From positions 1,932,142 through 1,996,141 of the forward strand of contig JAEVLN010000005.1 in the NCBI GenBank assembly GCA_018350325.1: 64,000 nt of DNA. Reading direction: 5' to 3'. This document shows, piece after piece, positions 13,245-26,376 of this stretch. This DNA comes from Globodera rostochiensis. Taxonomy: Eukaryota > Nematoda > Chromadorea > Rhabditida > Heteroderidae. How positions within the stretch are numbered: position 1 is the stretch's first letter; every line of letters begins with the position of its first letter. The position numbers and the translations under genes were made by a program. The notes under the pieces are model-generated. The model ran no database searches. It saw only the letters and a program-made list of their open reading frames with translations, and was not told the DNA's origin.

Positions 13245-14721
13245 CTATGGATAACCAACCACTTCATGGGACGCAGCCGCCTCATCAGCGTCATAACTTT
13301 CAACCGTTTTCCGTCTCTCCAATAAAGCGCAAACCGTGCGAAGAGAAAATTCATTCTGGGCATTCAAACTGAAAAAGGAATTTAAAGAATAAATGCAAAT
13401 GAACACAGCACACCTAGTAAATTGGAAAAGTTCGGCTAACGTGAGTCCATCCATCGTTGAACTGTCAAAACTAGAAAAAACTCGATAAAGTGTATAAGTA
13501 CTCGATTCGATAATTCGCAGTGAATTTGTAAAGTGCAGTTTTTGTACCCATAATGTACAAAAAATGAAAATAAAAAAAACAATTAGAACAAGCACATTTT
13601 TATGAAGTTTAGTGAGAAAAAGGGACAAAATGGTAAAAAAAAGTCCAGAAATAACAAAGGGAGTGAGTGAATCGGCATACAATTATAGTAATAATATCAC
13701 AAATTAAAGAATTTCTCCAATTCCCTCCGAGCGTCCAACGATCGCAGCTCCAAAATGTCAAAAAGATCACGTCGGGGCTCAAACTCCTCCAGTCCGTCCA
13801 ATGTATTGTTGGTACTGTGCGACTTTTGTATTGGAATGCCATCTAAAATGCAAATATGTGGTCAACAAACGTTGATCCAGTCTGATGTCTGTTTTCACAT
13901 CAACAAAAAATAATATTGGAAATTGAATTTCTACGACTCCGAATAAAAAAAAATTGTTGCCTCATAACCGATAAGTACCCCAATGGAATCAATATGCTAT
14001 TTACTCTGATCAGATGAAGTGCCAATGTGAGAAGTGCTGGCCGAACTCGTGGACATCGGAACCGGCCTCAGCAGAGGTGAAGGCGCAAAATGGGGCGGAA
14101 GGTTGGGCTTTGGGGCGTTGGGAGACGACCTAACGTCCGACAGAAAACCCCTCTCCTTCCGACACTCTTCCGATGGATCGTCGGGCCCATTTGGAGACTC
14201 TGTCAATACAAAATTTATCAGTATTGGTTCCCTTGTAACGCGAAATCCATTAATGTTTTGATGAGTTCCATTTAAATGTGTTTAATTACTAACCGCTGCC
14301 CCCCTCCCAACTTTCTGAAGAGTGTCGCCATTCTGTCCGTCCGTTCTCTGTACCCTTCTCGTCCTCGGTTTGCCTTTGTCGCAATTTGTTTTGGGCTTTC
14401 CCCGCTTCTTTGTTCCTTTCGAGTCGCTCCTTCTCCCATCGGAAAATGGCGGTCTTTTCGCGTTCGAATCTATACTGAACCGACGAATTTCTTTCAAAAT
14501 ATTCATTTAATAAAACTTCATATTTTCTCAGCGGCGGAATGTCAATTTGAGGCACCCAAACGGTGGGCGGAGGGTAAAAGGAGGGCGGAACTTCCATAGG
14601 CAAATCAACGACAAAATCTGGGTAAAATAAAGAGCGAGAGATGGCAGGGCAAAACGGAACCGACCAATAGTCGATTTTGATAAAGTATTTATGTACCTGT
14701 TGGCACTTGACAAAAACTCAT
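13245..14721 (-). CDS. UBAP1-like ESCRT-I subunit
   Basis: The likely role is an ESCRT-I component that sorts ubiquitinated cargo into multivesicular bodies. Translation starts at 14721 (MSFCQVPT). After a short intron it continues with DFVVDLPMEVPPSFYPPPTV and a charged helix ending FEREKTAIFRWEKERLER. This parallels the UBAP1 N-terminus, where a hydrophobic-proline segment precedes a KKTIEWAEE helix. A serine/proline linker follows (14206-14010). At 13840-13700 is DGLEEFEPRRDLFDILELRS, resembling the UBAP1 core [20 protein letters not shown]. If an intron of about 210 bp is spliced at FFN|F, the protein ends with MDGLTLAELFQFT, then NEFSLRTVCALLERRKTVE, and stops at 13245-13247. Otherwise it stops at 13697. 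No C-terminal UBA pair was recognised. The stop lies about 60 bp from the first UTP20 exon on the same strand. Confidence 0.6.
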
Positions 14722-15044
14722 CGGTTGAGCAAAACAGCCAAATTTCTCAACGATCTAAACAAGCAAAAAATTCATAAAAAACCCATGGACAATAATTTTA
14801 GCTTCCAAGGAGGTCTGAGCGATTTCGCTCTAAAAGGGACTACGGGAAGGGAGCGGGACATTCTGCGCAGACCTTTCGGCAATAGGGTTGTCGATTCCGA
14901 ACCGAACTGAACCTTGGAACCGGGATTTTTCGGTCGGACCGAAAGACTGCGGCGGTCTCAAGATATGTATTCGATGCCTATTCAAATATTTTGCAAAAGT
15001 CCCAGCCCGTCCCAGCCAACTCCGTCCCAGCCAACTCCGCCCCC
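14722..15044. other. Divergent intergenic region
   Basis: This lies between the start of the UBAP1-like gene (-) and the actin pseudogene (+). It contains a direct repeat GTCCCAGCCAACTCC (twice, about 15008-15039) immediately before the truncated actin sequence. It may include the UBAP1-like promoter. No gene is seen. Confidence 0.5.
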
Positions 15045-16659
<1,615 letters not shown>

Positions 16660-16857
16660 TAGAGTAGACCGGGACTGGTACTGAAGTCTCCAATTTTGGG
16701 ACTGAATTTCACCCTTATAAAATCCCGTTTTTCAAATTTTTGTTTTTGACCATTAGTCCAGGGGTTTTGGACCGGGATTTGATTAATTTTCCACTCATAA
16801 AATCCCGGTTAATTTTCTCAATCCCGATCCCGGTTTTCCCCATCCCGGCCTACTCTA
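16660..16857. mobile_element. 198-bp hAT-like MITE on the actin stop codon
   Basis: The ends are TAGAGTAGACCGGGA and TCCCGGCCTACTCTA, a terminal inverted repeat with one mismatch. They are flanked by a perfect 8-bp direct repeat tttctgat (16652-16659 and 16858-16865). The repeat contains the last Phe codon and the stop of the actin pseudogene. The body is rich in CCCGG and GGGAC motifs. It has no coding capacity. Confidence 0.85.
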
Positions 16858-16865
16858 TTTCTGAT

Positions 16866-18051
16866 TAGCGGGAGCAGAAATGCTAAAGAATTGAGGCCGG
16901 GGAACGCGCCTGTTGTGTTCAGAAAATATACAAAAAGGCAATGTTATAATGGAGCAAAGCTTTTGTTGTTTAAATTTTAAAGTTTCAAAATCCCCAAATA
17001 TTAGAGCAAAATATTATGGATTATTTAAAATTTTTTGACATTATTCTTAACAAATTGCCATCAAAAATCAAAATTCCCCCCTCCCCTACCTCCCCTAACA
17101 GTAAAGCAGAATTCGCAAAAAAAAAGAAGCCTTTTTGAAAATTTCTTAACAAAAATGAATACCTAAAACGGAAAATGCACCCCCTAAAAACCGTTAACAA
17201 AAATGCAATAAAAAGGAAAAAATACATCCCTAAGAATCGATTTCCCCCCCTACCCGAAAATTTTTTCTGCGTACGGGCTTGTGCCTACCCGAATTTTGAA
17301 AAAAAATTCAATTCAAAACAAAAAAAACTCAATATGTATTGCCACTTTTTGATCTTACCGTTTGACCGAGCCGCCCTTACCACACCTCCAGGAGCTTCAA
17401 ACATGTTAAAAATCCGATAGTTCTCTTGATTCTAACAAAAAAGCTAAAAACACCAACATAAGCTGTGTGTGTGTGGTGTATGCGTTCTATTTGTTCTTTT
17501 TCCACGTTATGTTTGTTCCTTTCCTTCGTTTCGCTCTCAATTCAATTTAAACAGCTTAAAAAACGGAGGGAACTAAACAGGATTTCTGTTTCCACTTGGC
17601 TGAGTTTGTGAGAGAAAGATGGGAGGGCTGGGCGTTCTTCGCTTCGCTGTTTGTGCACATTCATTCATTCTTCGATTGCTTGTCACACATTTACCCTTGC
17701 CAAACACTCTCTCCTACCCCACGCCCGCACTTTGTGTGTGTTTTCCCCCCCCCCCCCTTCCTTCCATCCATGTACGATAAACCATATTCTTTTGTTATCT
17801 TTTCTTCATAATCCATCCGACTGCTTTTGAGAAAACAAATAAATTCAATACATTCCTCCCACAACGGCCAAATGTTTTGCTTCAAATAAAAGGCTATTGA
17901 TTTTAATTTACATATTTTATTTCATATTGCGGAAATCATCAAAAATTCAGGTAGAGCTAATACATATACAATAAGTCCAAAGTGATGGAAACATTGTCAT
18001 TTGTTCTGAGCGGTACCCGTTGAGTGTAAAAAACAGAAAATACGGGACGCG
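16866..18051. other. Intergenic region before MAF1
   Basis: No gene is seen. At 17035-17290 is a repeat closely matching 58616-58740 (aaaatgcaccccctaaaa, then aaaaaggaaaaaatacaccc). At 17466-17478 is a short GT run. The 17580-17900 part is pyrimidine-rich with a C tract at 17746-17757 and AATAAA motifs, perhaps UTR or regulatory sequence. Confidence 0.5.
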
Positions 18052-19521
18052 ATGAAGTTATTGGACAATGAGAAGCTTGATGAAATCGCAACGGCGATTT
18101 CACGAAATGCGCAGGATCTTATGCTGGATGTCAGGTTTTGAACTATTCTATTCCAGGAAAATGCGCACCGGTGTTCAGATTGGAGTCTTATTCATGCAAA
18201 ATGGTCACAAACGACAAAAAGGAGTGGAAGAAAAGCATCAAATGTCCAGTGGAGGGCCGCGAGTTGCAACCGCTTTCGCCTCCCGAGGACTTTTGTCTGT
18301 CAGTGTCGCCGCATTCTCGACTGAGGTGTGTTATTCGTTTTCCCGTAAAAATTTAGCACTAAACCCATAAGAAAACAGTTTCTAACTACGTCTGTATTTT
18401 TAAGATTATAGTTCGTCATGCCTCTCCCCAGTCCACTAATTATAAAAAAACGTTTTTTCGCTTTTCAGACACTTATCAGAAATGAGCAATTCCGGATGTT
18501 CCGACAACGATGCGGAGGAAGGGGCTGGGCAAGTTATTTTGGTCGGTGCCGTTTCGCGGCGGTGAGAAAGTGCCGGGGTATGTCCGATTTACCATTGGAA
18601 TTGCAGGACTCTCTTTAACATTTCGGCGCTGCTCAACCAATGCTACCCGGACTATGACTTTTCCCAAACGAAAAGTGCTGCGTTCACCAACGTCAATTAT
18701 CAGGTGCGTCGTACACAAAATTTTGGTGTTGATTCCATGCTTATATTGGCTTTGAATGGATGCTTTATTTTGTTTTTTAAGGAGTGCATGACTTGTGTGG
18801 ACGGAAAGTTGGTGGCCACCGTGCACAATTACAGTCGTATCAGAGACCACCTCTGGAAGACCGTTGACGAGGCAATCAAAGTGACCGAATGCAGCATTTA
18901 CAGGTGATCAGATCAAATCATTGCACTTTACGCGCCCCATTTGATTTGTATAGTCCCAATATATTTGACTTAATTAGGGTATTTGTACTGACAGATCTCC
19001 CATTTAAAAAAAAAATAAGTGAAAAAGCTCAAAAAAACAATAGAACTTGGATCAAACACAATAAAGTTTAAAAGTCTCGATTTGGGGGGGGGCGGGGGGT
19101 TTCTGGCCATAACTTCTTTCAAACCCTCGCAAAAAGCTTCAATTTTTCGACTGATTCGGTTAAGGTTGAAGTAAGTTATTTCCCCGGTCATGCGTTAATG
19201 ACTCAGCTCTAATCAAAACTAATTTCAGTTACATTCCGCGTTACAGTGCCGACCCATTCACGGAAGATGGCTGCATTTGGCAATTCAACTTTCTCTTTTT
19301 CAATAAGGCAGCTTTCTTAATTTAACTAACCAAAACTTTTGGCTTTTTTTCGAATAACCGATTTTATGAATTTTTTGTTTCAGAACCTCAAACGGTTTCT
19401 GTTTTTTGCCTGTCGAGCGCTGTGCAATGAGCGGAATGAGGCGGCAATTGAAACCGAATTTGAGGAGCCTTTCGCGGAAAGTTTGGATGAGCGATTGTGG
19501 AGTTTGGGGGAGCAGAAGTGA
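18052..19521 (+). CDS. maf1: MAF1 homologue, repressor of RNA polymerase III
   Basis: MAF1 binds and represses RNA polymerase III under stress or low nutrients. The start MKLLDNEKLDEIATAISRN matches the family opening. A short intron (gttttgaac...gttcag) joins MLDVR to LESYSCKMVTNDKKEWKK, the conserved VESYSCKM box. Later exons give LSPPEDFCLSVSPHSRLR, then TLFNISALLNQCYPDYDFS (the PDYDFS motif). The last exons give KTVDEAIKVTECSIYSYIPR, SADPFTEDGCIWQFNFLFFN and NLKRFLFFACRALCNE. It ends at 19519-19521. There are six or seven exons, and the length (about 240 residues) is normal for the family. The intron at about 18904-19226 holds a remnant of the fold-back repeat seen at 26648-27034. All diagnostic motifs are intact. 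Confidence 0.95.
19080..19195 (+). repeat. Remnant of the fold-back repeat in a MAF1 intron
   Basis: The order gggcggggggtttctggccataac, then a caaaccctcgcaaaaagctt-like run, then gattcggttaaggttgaagt parallels the right arm of the element at 26648-27034. Only one arm is present. It lies wholly within an intron. Confidence 0.55.
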
Positions 19522-21166
19522 TTTTTGCTGGGACATTTAATTCCCTTCCGAGTTTCTTCGCTTTTTGGGCCCCCTAACGCTTCTGCCGGACCAAAAAGGT
19601 TGGTTCTTCTCTAATTTGGGATTATGGGGGGGGGGGCTAATAACCTACGCTTTTTACTGGCCACGGTTTTTTTTCAGACTTCGGTGTTGGTTTTTCCTTA
19701 TTCAAAACATTCGGTTTCTACTGAAAAAGTTTTTTTTATTATTGAAATTTTCTATTTATTGGATTTTCACCATATGGGAATGTCCAATCATTTTTTATTG
19801 CTTAAATGAATCGTTTAGCCCTTTTTCCTGACGATCGACCGATTGTCGACACAACAAAATGGCTTTGATTTGATCGCCTCCTCCGATGTCCCCAAACAAT
19901 TCCCTCCCCCCCCCCCCCAATCCTTCCTTTTTTTGTTCTTCCGGCTGCCTCTCTCTACTTACAGTTTTGAACCACAATATTTGCGTCCCAATTCGGATTT
20001 TTCAATATTGGTATACCTCGCCCATTGTTCGTTCGTTCGTTCATTTATCCCAAATTCTCCACCATCGCTTTTCCCCTAATATTTGTTTTATTGGATTTGG
20101 CGATAGACCAATTTCGGATAAATCAATAAAAAGCGTTGAATTAATTTCTGTCGCCATTTCTCTGTTCCTTAGTCACTGACTGTGTGTATTTTGTGACAAC
20201 AAATTAAAATTGTGAGCTTTTTCTTAGCATAACATAGCAAAGAGACTTTGCTTCTTTGACAAATCAAATTTGGGATAGGGCATGGCTATTAATGGCTATG
20301 TACATAAATATAGGAATTTAATAAACTAAGAAATAATTCCATGTTAATGCGTGCCCTTTTCATGATCATTTCTTCGCCCGATATGCCAAAGTCAATTTAC
20401 ACTAATTAATCGTCGGCCGTATTAACCAATTCGACCCCCCCCCCCCCATTAATCCCATCACACTTTTGCTTGCTTAAGTTTCTCTTTCCTCAACCGATCA
20501 GTGAATGCATCTCACCCATCCAATCGTCGATGATCAATTACTATAATTACCCATCATTATGCATCCCTTTGCCATTAAATGTACATTATTGTAAAAATGT
20601 GAAAAAATACTGAAGATGTCAATTGGAGGCAAACTTTATATATACAAATCCAAAAAAGAAAGAAAGCTATGAGAGTGCTGGACTGAAGTCCGTTGCATTT
20701 TGGCCGATGGCATTTTGTCCTGACACGCTCAAAACTGTACAAAGTCAATTTTGTAGGGTTTCAGCGAGCTGAAACGAAATATGCTAATTTAAATTTTTGG
20801 AGAAATTCGTTTAACTGTGGTAGCTTTTTATCTGTCGGTGATTACATATAATCAGGATTATGTTGATTAAAGCTGGACTAAAATACGTCAATTCGGATCC
20901 CGGCCCGAGTTCGAACATTTGTTCCAAAATCAATGGCCTCGGAACCTCACACCAAAAAACATTGCGTTATTAAAACAGTTATTTGATTGATTTTTGAATT
21001 GCATATTCATTTTTTGACCAATGAAAAGGGCACTTCAGTCCATGGCTCATAAGTTCTTTTGTGTTTTTTTTCATAAATTGCAAATGTCGAACTTTCATTG
21101 GAGGTCGATGCCTAAGAAAATATTGAAATTGGAAAAGTTTTCTCTGAAAAATAAATTTAGAGGAAA
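19522..21166. other. Intergenic region between MAF1 and archease
   Basis: No gene is seen. It contains G/C tracts at 19626-19635, 19906-19918 and 20437-20447, several AATAAA motifs, and a stretch at 20880-20930 resembling the arms of the fold-back element at 49869 (cccggcccgagttcgaaca). The MAF1 3' UTR and the archease promoter must lie here. Confidence 0.5.
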
Positions 21167-22059
21167 ATGTTGACAGGACGCAAATGTGGTCAGAGTGCGG
21201 AGACGGACGCATTGGCCGGCAAAAGCATTGGGAGAGAGGAGGAAAGGGAAAGTCCGTCGGGTGAGTGATGGGAGGGATTGGAAAAATATGTAAAAACCCC
21301 CAAATCAAATTAAACGCGGCGCGGGGGGTTTTCGTCTTCTTTCAAAAAATAAAAAAATGTTGGCATTTTGCGGAGTTTCCACCGATTAGACTTGGCCAAG
21401 GCGCCGTCGGGTGAGTGCCCTCCATCGACGGCACCGTGTCAATACGCCTATTTGGACCATACGGCCGATGTTCAACTCCACGCGTGGGGCCAATCGCTGA
21501 GCGAGGCGTTGGAGCAACTGACAATTTCGCTTTACGGTGTCTTTTTAGTTTCTGGCCAAACTGACAATTGGCCTAAGGGTATATGACCACCGAAATTGAG
21601 CGGGTTGAGCCCATGTACACAATGGACTTCTCCGCCTCTGGACATGACCTATCCGCGCTGGTTTTTGCTTTACTTTTTTGCGAAAATGCAACTGTTTAGG
21701 TCTATAACATGTTGGACAATTGTCTCTACAGCTTTTCCGCTGAACCATTCTTCATTGGACGCGTTGCTAAAGTTTTGAAACTGAAAAAACCGGCGGGAAA
21801 CACGGGGGAGGAACTTTCGGTGTAATTTATGCGATTTTTCCGCTTTAACTCTCTCTTTTAGGCGCATATGCGAATTTGGGGCGAATCGTTTGACCTCCAA
21901 AAGCATCCGCCGGGCACAGAAATAAAAGCGATCACTTATTCAAATATGCAAATCATTCGGAAGGATGGCGTGGAGGAGGGCGAACGGAAGAAAGCCACCG
22001 GAGAAGAAGCCGTCGGATGGCACGGACGGACGGACATTTTTGTTATTGTCGACATTTGA
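21167..22059 (+). CDS. Archease, cofactor of the RtcB tRNA ligase
   Basis: Archease accelerates guanylylation and turnover of the RtcB RNA ligase used in tRNA splicing and XBP1-type mRNA splicing. Exon 1 begins [20 protein letters not shown]. The core reads [20 protein letters not shown], then [14 protein letters not shown] 12-bp or longer intron choice leads to [11 protein letters not shown] and [11 protein letters not shown]. The next exon has [20 protein letters not shown]. The last exon gives [29 protein letters not shown] and the terminal IFVIVDI at 22057-22059. The metal-site Asp/His of LDHTADV and the final Asp are present. Oddity: exon 2 contains a second copy of the exon-1 donor context (CCGTCGGGTGAGTG). 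The intron near 21543 is unusually short or alternatively placed, so exon ends there are uncertain. Confidence 0.9.
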
Positions 22060-22971
22060 GGGGGGGGGGGTATTTCGTTTGTTGCTTTTTGATAATATTA
22101 ACCATTTGCTTTTGAATGAATACCCTCCGTCCTCCTGAGAAAGCTATGAAATTGTGTAAAATGCATAATTTTTGTAAATTATAAACTATTTTCAGTTAGC
22201 CATTGCCATGCCAAAACATATTTGGCTTGCCTCAAACTCCAACTTTACTTTGCTTTCACCTCGGGGCTTTTGCTTCATTTGGAGCCCCGGGCATTGCCAA
22301 TTTTGGCCATTTGTTACATTTCCGTGCCCTTCCCTTTCGGCGGTTTGCCCGCCCCGATGACCTTTTCAATTGCAAAATGGCCTCTCTCTCTCTTTTCTTC
22401 TCAAAATGGACATCCCTTCCGGCGAGAGGTAAAATGAAAAGCGATAGAGAGAGAGAGAAATTTTGTGGTGAAGAGACAGTGACAGAGAGGAAGAGAGTGG
22501 CGAGCAGAGAGACAAAGGACCAATTTGGTGCGCCTATTCCTTCCCCTCCAGCGATTTTGCTGGGCGGCGACCCCCCCCCCCAATTTCCCCGTCGGGGACA
22601 TCGTCGTCCATTTTGCTGTCCTTCCCCCTAACCAATAAATCCATAGGGGCGGGGGGGGGGACTTTGGGCGAAGAGAAGAAATTATTTATTCGATCGCCTT
22701 AACGTCGGACGGTCGGTGGTCTATCGCCCAATCCCTCCACCGCGTCTAACAACAAAAATCCTCGCCCAAAACAACGAAAAAGATTCAATTTAAGCATTTG
22801 GACGAACAATTGGGGGGAACCGTCCAGCCCAAAGCGAAACAATGCAAAAGAAACTAATAATATAATTCTTTTAATTCAAATCGAATCAAATTTTAGTCAA
22901 ATTCACCTCTCTCTATAAGCAAATAAAATGTCGGCATAAGGCAACAAATCCATTCATTCGTTTCACTCAAA
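22060..22971. other. Intergenic region between archease and semaphorin
   Basis: No gene is seen. It contains G tracts at 22060-22069 and 22651-22660, a purine run (gagagagagag, about 22446-22458), and a C tract at 22571-22581. It is the probable semaphorin promoter and 5' region. Confidence 0.5.
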
Positions 22972-25900
22972 ATGTACACAAAAATCGGCGCCTTTCTCTG
23001 TCCCAATTGCCGCCGTACTTTGGCACTTTGCCCTCTATTGGCGGCATTCTCTCACATTTTGCTCAGTTTGCTCTTCGCCACAGTCCAATCGCTATCAGTG
23101 CCAATCGAAGCCGGTAATCGAACATTTAAAATTGAATTTCAATCCAAAAAATTATTCCCCCCCTCTGAAAGACAACGTTTTCCTCTCCCCGGGCGTACAA
23201 TCCTTTCGCTCTTTGCTTGTTAACCAACGGCTCAGTTCCCTCTACGTCGGCTCCCGCGACCATTTCTTCCGTCTTTGGCTGTACAACGTCAACGACACTT
23301 CCTCCGCCGCTTTGGTCAATCCCTTCGAAATTCCTTTCATTTTTTGAAATTAAAAGAATTTTTGCCGCAGTTTGCCCATCGGCAACTCCATGTTCGCCCG
23401 GAGGAGCGCGAGGAGTGCCTTCGGTTGGGGAACAGCGAAAGGGAATGCGATTTTTGGGTGGGTGAAACAACGGAATCGCCGATTTTCATAATGTTTTTAG
23501 GTTAGAAACATTTTCTTGCGCAGCGACAACAATTTGTTGGTTAGGAATTTAGGAAAAAAACAAAAAATTTTTCGCCCATTTCCCCTCAGATTTGTGCCAG
23601 CCAAGCGATGAAACCGCAGCTGAGCGTTTTGGACGGCCAATCGCTGGCGGATTTGGACGAGGCGCGCACTCAAATCGGCATTTGTTCTCAACACGACGAA
23701 TTGAACACGACCGCTGTCTTTTCTGGTGAAGCCAAACATTAAAAAACATTATTTTAACAGAAATTTGTCTAAAGAGTTCGGCAACCCGGACGGACTTCCG
23801 GCACTATATTCGGGCATCCGGACGGGACTGTCGCTGGAGAACCATTTGATCTACCGGCCGCCGCTGATGCGCGACGGCCGGGAAGTGCATCCGGCGCTAC
23901 GAACTTCGATTTACGACTCGAATTGGCTAAATGGTGGGGAAAGGTTCGACCCGCCCCGAAGAATCCCGGACCCCGACATTCCACCCGAAGAATCCCGGAC
24001 CCCGACATACTCTTCCCTGAAGGGTCGGGGACAATCCCTGATTTATCAGAAACGACTGAATGATCAGTCGTTTCCCATCACAGAACCACAATTCGTCGCC
24101 TCCCACTCCGTCGGGCCTCACGTGTTTTTTTTCTTTCGCGAGACGCTAACCACGGACTGTTACAATTGTCCTTCGGCTGGCACGGGGAAGGGGACGACGG
24201 TGTCGCGGGTGGCGCGCATTTGCAAGGCAAAAAAAAAAGAAGCAAATTTGGCATTTTTCCAATTTATGGAAATTTTCAGAACGACCTCGGCGGACGGCAG
24301 GTGTTGCGTCAAGTGTGGACATCGTTTGTGAAAGCGCGGCTGAACTGTTCCCTGCCCGGTGGTTTTTATTTCGACAGAATCCGTTCGTTTTACGATTAAA
24401 AACAAAACGCCAAACAAACCAAAATTATAAAATTATAAAGAATCGGTCTCGAGAGTTGACGAATCGCTCACATCGGCCGAAGCTTCGACCTCCACCGGCG
24501 GCGACACTTTTTTCTACGCGACTTTCACCGCCGCAGATCAAAGCGCCCTCAGGGCATCCGCCGTTTGCGTCTTTTCACTGAACGCAATAAATCAGGCACT
24601 TTTTATGTGCTTTAGAATGTGCCAAAGTTGGGACTTTCTTCTCCGTTTGACCCCCCCCCCCCCCCTAAATGGGCACCACTTTCAGCTGTTCGACTCCGGC
24701 CTTTTCTTGGAGCAGTCCGTAAGCGGAAGTGGGAGCTGGTGGAATCCGACGCCGGCGGATCAGATGCCGACCAGCAGGCCCGGCACGGTATTTGCAATTT
24801 GTCGATTACCCCCCGAGGGGGTTTTTGGATGTTTTTGTTACAGTGTCAGTCCGATTCGCGCCAATTGTCAGACGAAGAGCTGCATTTTGCCAAGTCGCAT
24901 TTGCTGATGGCCGAATCTGTGCCGTCGTTGGGCGGTACGTTTTCCCCTCGGAGTTTGTTTTAAGCACAATTTGTGCCAATTGCCTTTGTCTCTCTGTTTT
25001 TTGCGTTGCTTATCGATTCTTTAGGCTCTCCCCTCCTCCATCGGCACGACGTCCTTTTGACCCAAATTGTGGCCGATGTGCCGGATCGCGATGGGCGGAT
25101 TGTGCTGTTCGCCTACGACCTCGGGCAATTTGGCGCAATTTGGCTTTTGCCTTTGAGTCCGCTTTTTTAGCCGCCATTCCCTTCTCAAAATGTTGCATCG
25201 TTTGGCCTTTCCGTCCTCGGCCCGTCTTCTCGCCATTTACCGACTTCCGCCCAGCAAAAAACTGCACGCAATGGCCATTCTGCCGACAGAATATTTATAT
25301 TTGGCAACGGAAGAAAAAGTGCGAATAAAATGCGTAAAACTCCTCAGCAATTCATTCAGATTGCCCAATTTCGTCTTGGCCAATGTGCCGTGTACGGCTC
25401 CAACTGTGCCCAATGCGCCCGCGACCCGTACTGCTCCTGGTCCATTACGCGACGGCAATGCTTCCCAACAGTGCGTAAACGAATGAATGAATGGAGAAAG
25501 TGCCAGTGCCATTAATGAATGCTTTTAAAGGATTCCTCCCATTCGGACGCCGTCGGATGGATCGTTTCGCGTGGAGTGTCGGCGGCTGCAACTTTCTCTT
25601 CCGTCGACGAAGTGTCCGAACGGTGCGCCAAACATGCGAAAGCCGTGACGATGACCGTTTTCCCCGGCGATTCCGTCCATTTGGAATGTCCGGACGGCGA
25701 ACAAACGGTTCAATGGAGGCACAACGGACGGAAAGGCCGCCCCCCCCCCACAAATTTCCTTTTAATCGCCCCCATTTTAGTCGCGTCCGAAAATACGGCC
25801 CATTTGATACATTCGCGCAGCGGCGGTTTGGTGCTGTTGAACGCAACGTAAGAAAAGCAAAAAAACATTTAACGAAAAAGTAAATTTGACTCATTAACCA

Positions 25901-26376
25901 TTTTTTGATCCCCGGGACCGGAATCGTTTCTATGATTGATTCTTGAGTTTGCTCCAACCGATCTGATCAAAGTAAGGGATAAGGCCATCATGACAAACCC
26001 TGAAGACCCAGAAACGTCGCCTTTCTCTGCTCACTTAAGCGAAGCGCTGGAGGGCGTCTACGAATGTGCGATGGATGCGAGTGAAAGTGCAAAAGCGAAA
26101 GTGCCATTGGTCATTTACTCGCTCAAAGTGGACGGGGGTAAGCCAAAGGCATGCCGTCGATATCTTTTTAATTGCCCCCCCCCAGAAGATTGTGCCCGTC
26201 CCAAAAGTGTGGAGCAATTCCGGTCGGCTCAGCGGGAATGGTGCCGTCGGATGGACGCTTACCGTAGCAATTTGTCAAAATGGCAAAGCGCTCACGAGGC
26301 CAATGGACAGGGCGGGGGCGATTGTGGCATCGGCGCCGAGACGGAAAGGAGAACGGCGGAAAACTTTGCCGCCTGA
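22972..26376 (+). CDS. mab-20: Secreted class-2 semaphorin (Sema domain, PSI, Ig)
   Basis: This is a predicted secreted guidance ligand for plexins. The N-terminus has a hydrophobic signal segment ([13 protein letters not shown]). The Sema domain runs through [126 protein letters not shown] and [22 protein letters not shown] module follows ([19 protein letters not shown]). An Ig domain has HLEC, VQWRHNG and GVYECAMD. A Cys-containing tail ends at 26374-26376. No transmembrane segment is visible, which fits class 2 (MAB-20/Sema-2a) rather than the membrane-bound class 1. It has more than ten exons with short introns. One intron (about 23944-24055) has a tandem copy of gaagaatcccggaccccgac. The symbol follows the C. 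elegans class-2 name and is an inference. Confidence 0.9.

Noticed and set aside
23126..23470. Minus-strand frames across the semaphorin exons
   Set aside because: They are shadows of the plus-strand semaphorin coding sequence.
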